Of a stretch of 64,000 nucleotides of DNA, positions 61,546 through 64,000 are shown piece after piece (within the stretch, counting starts at the first letter, position 1; each line of letters starts with the position of its first letter). The DNA lies in contig OY970336.1 in NCBI GenBank assembly GCA_963717455.1, positions 4,278,001 through 4,342,000 on the forward strand, in the 5' to 3' direction. This DNA comes from Bog-473 sp963717455 (GTDB lineage: Bacteria; Actinomycetota; Acidimicrobiia; Acidimicrobiales; RAAP-2). Made by a program: the position numbers and the translations under genes. A model generated the notes under the pieces. The model searched no databases. It had not been told where the DNA came from and was given only the letters and a program-made list of their open reading frames with translations.

Positions 61546-63270
61546 GTGAGACTACGGAAGCAGCCGGCGGTCGCCTTCGTGGCCACCGCAATGCTGTGGG
61601 TGGGCCTGGCCGTCGGTGGCGCGTCGGCTGGCACGCCCGTGCCCGGCGCGCCCAACTGCCCCATGTTCCCGGCCGACAACGTCTGGAACACCCCGATCGT
61701 GAACCTGCCGGTCAACTCGCAAAGTGCCGAGTGGCTGTCCAGCATGGGCGCCTCCACCACGAACATCCATATGGTCTTCGGGCCGACATACGGCATGCCC
61801 TACACCGTGGTGTCCCCGACGCATCCCCTCGTGTCGATCTCGTTCAAGTACGCCAGCCAGAGTGATCCCGGGCCTTATCCCTTCGGTACCGACACAGCGA
61901 TCGAGGGCGGCCAACAGTCAACCGGAGATCGCGACGCCATTATGGTCAACCCGCAGACGTGCACCCTCTACGAGCTCTACGATGCGCAATACAGCCCGTC
62001 GGGCTCGACCGCCGGCGCGGGGGCGATCTGGAACCTCAACTCGAACGCACTGCGACCGGCCGACTGGACGTCGGCGGACGCCGCCGGTCTGCCGATTCTG
62101 CCCGGGCTCGTACGACAAGACGAGTTACAGTCGGGTGTCATCACGCACGCCATCCGGATGACGGCCGAAGCCACAGATACTTCGTACATCTGGCCGGCCC
62201 GTCACCAGTCGGGGTCGGCGTCCAATCCGGATCTCCCGCCCATGGGAGCCCGGTTCCGGCTCAAGGCGAGCTTCGACATATCGGGCTACTCGCCCCAGGC
62301 GCAGGTGGTGTTGCGCGCCATGCAGCAGTACGGCCTGATCCTGGCCGACAACGGCCCCACCTGGTCCTTTTGGGGCACGGCGGACACGAACTGGCCGATT
62401 GCCCTGGTGGACGAGCTCGACACGGTACCGGCGAGCGCGTTCGAGGCGGTGGACGAGTCGTCGCTGATGATCGACCCCAACTCGGGGCAGGCGCTCCAGC
62501 TCGGCGCCGCTGTCAACTGCACAACGCAACCCGGGTACCGCATGGTGGCCGCGGACGGCGGCGTGTTCTCGTTCTGTGAGCCCTTCTACGGCTCCATGGG
62601 CGGCCAGCACATCAACGCACCCGTGGTCGGGATGGCCGAGACCCGAGACGGCGGGGGCTACTGGGAGGTGGGCTCCGACGGGGGGATCTATAGTTTCGGC
62701 GACGCCGCCTTCTACGGGTCGCGCGGCGGCCAGCCCCTCAACAGGCCGATCGTCGGCATGGCAGCCACCCCTGACGGCGGCGGCTACTGGCTGGTGGCCT
62801 CCGACGGGGGGATCTTCAACTACGGCGACGCCGCCTTCTACGGCTCCCGCGGCGGCCAGCCCCTCAACAGGCCGATCGTCGGCATGGCGGCCACCCCTGA
62901 CAGCGGCGGCTACTGGCTGGTGGCCTCGGACGGGGGGATCTTCAACTACGGCGACGCCGCCTTCTACGGCTCGCGCGGCGGCCAGCCCCTCAACAGGCCG
63001 ATCGTCGGCATGGCGGCCACCCCTGACGGCGGCGGCTACTGGCTGGTGGCCTCGGACGGGGGGATCTTCGACTACGGCGACGCCGCCTTCTACGGCTCCC
63101 GCGGCGGCCAGCCCCTCAACAGGCCAATCGTCGGCATGGCGGCCACCCCCGACGGTGGCGGCTACTGGCTCGTGGCCTCCGACGGGGGGATCTTCAACTA
63201 CGGCGATGCCGTATTCCACGGCTCGACCGGGGGCATCGCGCTTGCCGCGCCGATCGTCGCGATGGGGTGA
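61546..63270 (+). CDS. Secreted protein with a unique N-terminal domain and a six-repeat propeller
   Basis: This 574-residue exported protein starts with a signal peptide ('VAFVATAMLWVGLAVGGASA'). A domain of about 300 residues follows that I do not recognise ('CPMFPADNVWNTPIVNLPV', 'HPLVSISFKYASQSDPGPYP', 'MVNPQTCTLYELYDAQYSP', 'MGARFRLKASFDISG'). Then come six 42-residue repeats of the same family as in the GH16 fusions. Here the repeats are C-terminal, whereas in the GH16 proteins they are N-terminal. GTG 61546 has a GGGAGG site. The N-terminal domain looks enzyme- or lectin-like, but the activity is unknown. It lies outside the second rnpB tail. Confidence 0.85.
   Translation: MRLRKQPAVAFVATAMLWVGLAVGGASAGTPVPGAPNCPMFPADNVWNTPIVNLPVNSQSAEWLSSMGASTTNIHMVFGPTYGMPYTVVSPTHPLVSISFKYASQSDPGPYPFGTDTAIEGGQQSTGDRDAIMVNPQTCTLYELYDAQYSPSGSTAGAGAIWNLNSNALRPADWTSADAAGLPILPGLVRQDELQSGVITHAIRMTAEATDTSYIWPARHQSGSASNPDLPPMGARFRLKASFDISGYSPQAQVVLRAMQQYGLILADNGPTWSFWGTADTNWPIALVDELDTVPASAFEAVDESSLMIDPNSGQALQLGAAVNCTTQPGYRMVAADGGVFSFCEPFYGSMGGQHINAPVVGMAETRDGGGYWEVGSDGGIYSFGDAAFYGSRGGQPLNRPIVGMAATPDGGGYWLVASDGGIFNYGDAAFYGSRGGQPLNRPIVGMAATPDSGGYWLVASDGGIFNYGDAAFYGSRGGQPLNRPIVGMAATPDGGGYWLVASDGGIFDYGDAAFYGSRGGQPLNRPIVGMAATPDGGGYWLVASDGGIFNYGDAVFHGSTGGIALAAPIVAMG
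62533..63267 (+). repeat. Six tandem ~126-bp coding repeats
   Basis: Each unit encodes G-Y-W-L-V-A-S-D-G-G-I-F-N-Y-G-D, 'AAFYGSRGGQPLNRPIVGM', 'AATPDGG'. Units two to five are nearly identical at DNA level; the first and last are diverged, as expected for the ends of a closed propeller. The high identity makes the region prone to recombination or misassembly. Confidence 0.9.
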
Positions 63271-63814
63271 GCGTTCGAATCGAGCCGCCGATCCATAAGC
63301 GTTGATGGATCGTTGATTGAATTTGGCCCGATCGGCTCTATTTCAGTCCGATCGGCTCTATTGATCGCCCTAGAAATCATGGTTAAACGGGACTGAGGAG
63401 CACGCGAGAGACATGAATGTGTGTCATCGTCGAGCGCCTGCCTCTCCGTGACCATTCTTCGTCGTCCGAAACACCGAAAGAGGCTCGCCAAAAAAAGGCA
63501 TGCGCTCACTCCCCGCAAGCAGTTCACCGAGATGTCACGCCGACTCGATCGGTACTCGATCGGTCCCCGTGGAACTTCGTGAGATCAGTCTGTAAGGTAA
63601 ACGTCCGTTGCTCCATTTGACGGTCTCTAAGTCGGCATGGACAAGAAATGGGGTGGGCAACTTGGGCGGTAACCCAGATGGAGTGGTCGGTAACCTGGAT
63701 GCAGTTGTTCGGAGTGGAATCAGTTCTCCATCTGAGCGAAATGGACGGAAAGCTTCAGCAGTTCCACAGGTGGGCCCCACAGGGCAAGCGCATGAGACAC
63801 CTCAAGTGTGTTCA
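63271..63814. other. Intergenic region with a short direct repeat
   Basis: 544 bp with no supported gene. CCGATCGGCTCTATT occurs twice, 20 bp apart (63328-63342 and 63348-63362). Each copy contains the 8-bp palindrome CCGATCGG, a plausible operator pair. The rest is less GC-rich than the core and probably holds the promoter of the next glycosyltransferase gene. Confidence 0.6.
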
Positions 63815-64000
63815 ATGCTCGAACCGCCAGTTACGGAGCCCACTGTCAGCATCGTGATTCCGGCCAAGAACGAAGCGCGAAACCTGCCGAACGTCTTCGC
63901 AAAACTCCCAAAGGATTGCGAAGTGATCCTGGTCAATGGGGACTCGACCGATGATACCGTCACCGTGGCGCAGCGCCTGAGACCGGACATCACCGTCATC
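63815..64000 (+). CDS. Glycosyltransferase family 2, 3' end cut by window edge
   Basis: The first 62 codons of a GT-A family 2 transferase run off the window end. After 'MLEPPVTEPT' comes the nucleotide-sugar-binding start 'VSIVIPAKNEARNLPNVF' and 'CEVILVNGDSTDDTVTVA', which match the dolichol-phosphate-mannose-synthase-like branch. ATG 63815 is the nearest good start; no strong ribosome site is seen. It continues the glycan-synthesis theme beyond the second rnpB tail. Confidence 0.85.
   Translation, partial: MLEPPVTEPTVSIVIPAKNEARNLPNVFAKLPKDCEVILVNGDSTDDTVTVAQRLRPDITVI

Overview
This is a 64 kb, high-GC window from an actinobacterium. The WhiB regulator, GTP-dependent PEP carboxykinase, 13E12/DUF222-HNH protein, PadR with its membrane partner and LCP protein all point that way. 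The secreted 42-residue 'GYWLVAADGGIF' repeats suggest Acidimicrobiia, but that placement is inference from remembered families, not a computed tree.

Region 1 (1-37 kb) looks like ordinary chromosome. In order it holds thiL (cut by the window edge), pckG, an MFS transporter, a stand-alone Lrp/AsnC effector domain, a DUF222-HNH protein, a CaiB/BaiF CoA-transferase, a galactokinase-like GHMP kinase, trpD, an acyl-CoA dehydrogenase and an LCP cell-wall ligase. A same-strand oxidative-stress block follows: a PerR-like Fur regulator with an upstream palindrome, a rubredoxin-less rubrerythrin, a GlpC/HdrD-like Fe-S protein, DUF3501 and WhiB. Next come DUF2252, a sulfatase, pyrE, a PadR/membrane-protein pair with a perfect operator, DUF3293 and a frameshifted two-domain MarR-like gene. 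The glycerol operon (glpD, alkyl-DHAP-synthase-like oxidase, FGGY kinase) is followed by two tandem surface proteins with near-identical IAFTG sorting tails, then a ferredoxin-reductase-like protein, an MBL hydrolase, xseB, xseA and the RNase P RNA gene rnpB.

Region 2 (37.3-58.5 kb) starts at the 3' end of rnpB and ends at a second, diverged copy of the last ~125 nt of rnpB, so it has the layout of an island inserted at rnpB. No integrase is visible. It carries exopolysaccharide-type genes: two six-repeat propeller-GH16 proteins that share a 913-bp repeat, a third GH16 protein, a sulfotransferase, a large polytopic protein, two GT4 glycosyltransferases, a GNAT-cupin-GNAT operon and a GT2-flippase fusion. 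Several decayed fragments lie among them.

Region 3 (58.5-64 kb) continues the theme with a methyltransferase, a polysaccharide deacetylase, a GH16 pseudogene, a third secreted six-repeat protein and the start of a GT2 gene. Fragments of region 3 genes (methyltransferase, deacetylase) recur inside region 2, and a GT4 start from region 2 recurs in region 3. The two regions therefore share duplicated and reciprocally decayed cassettes.

Four otherwise intact reading frames carry single-base frameshifts, near 22.28, 31.87, 53.65 and 57.72 kb. They could be consensus errors or real decay. All family names are from recognition by eye; no database was searched.
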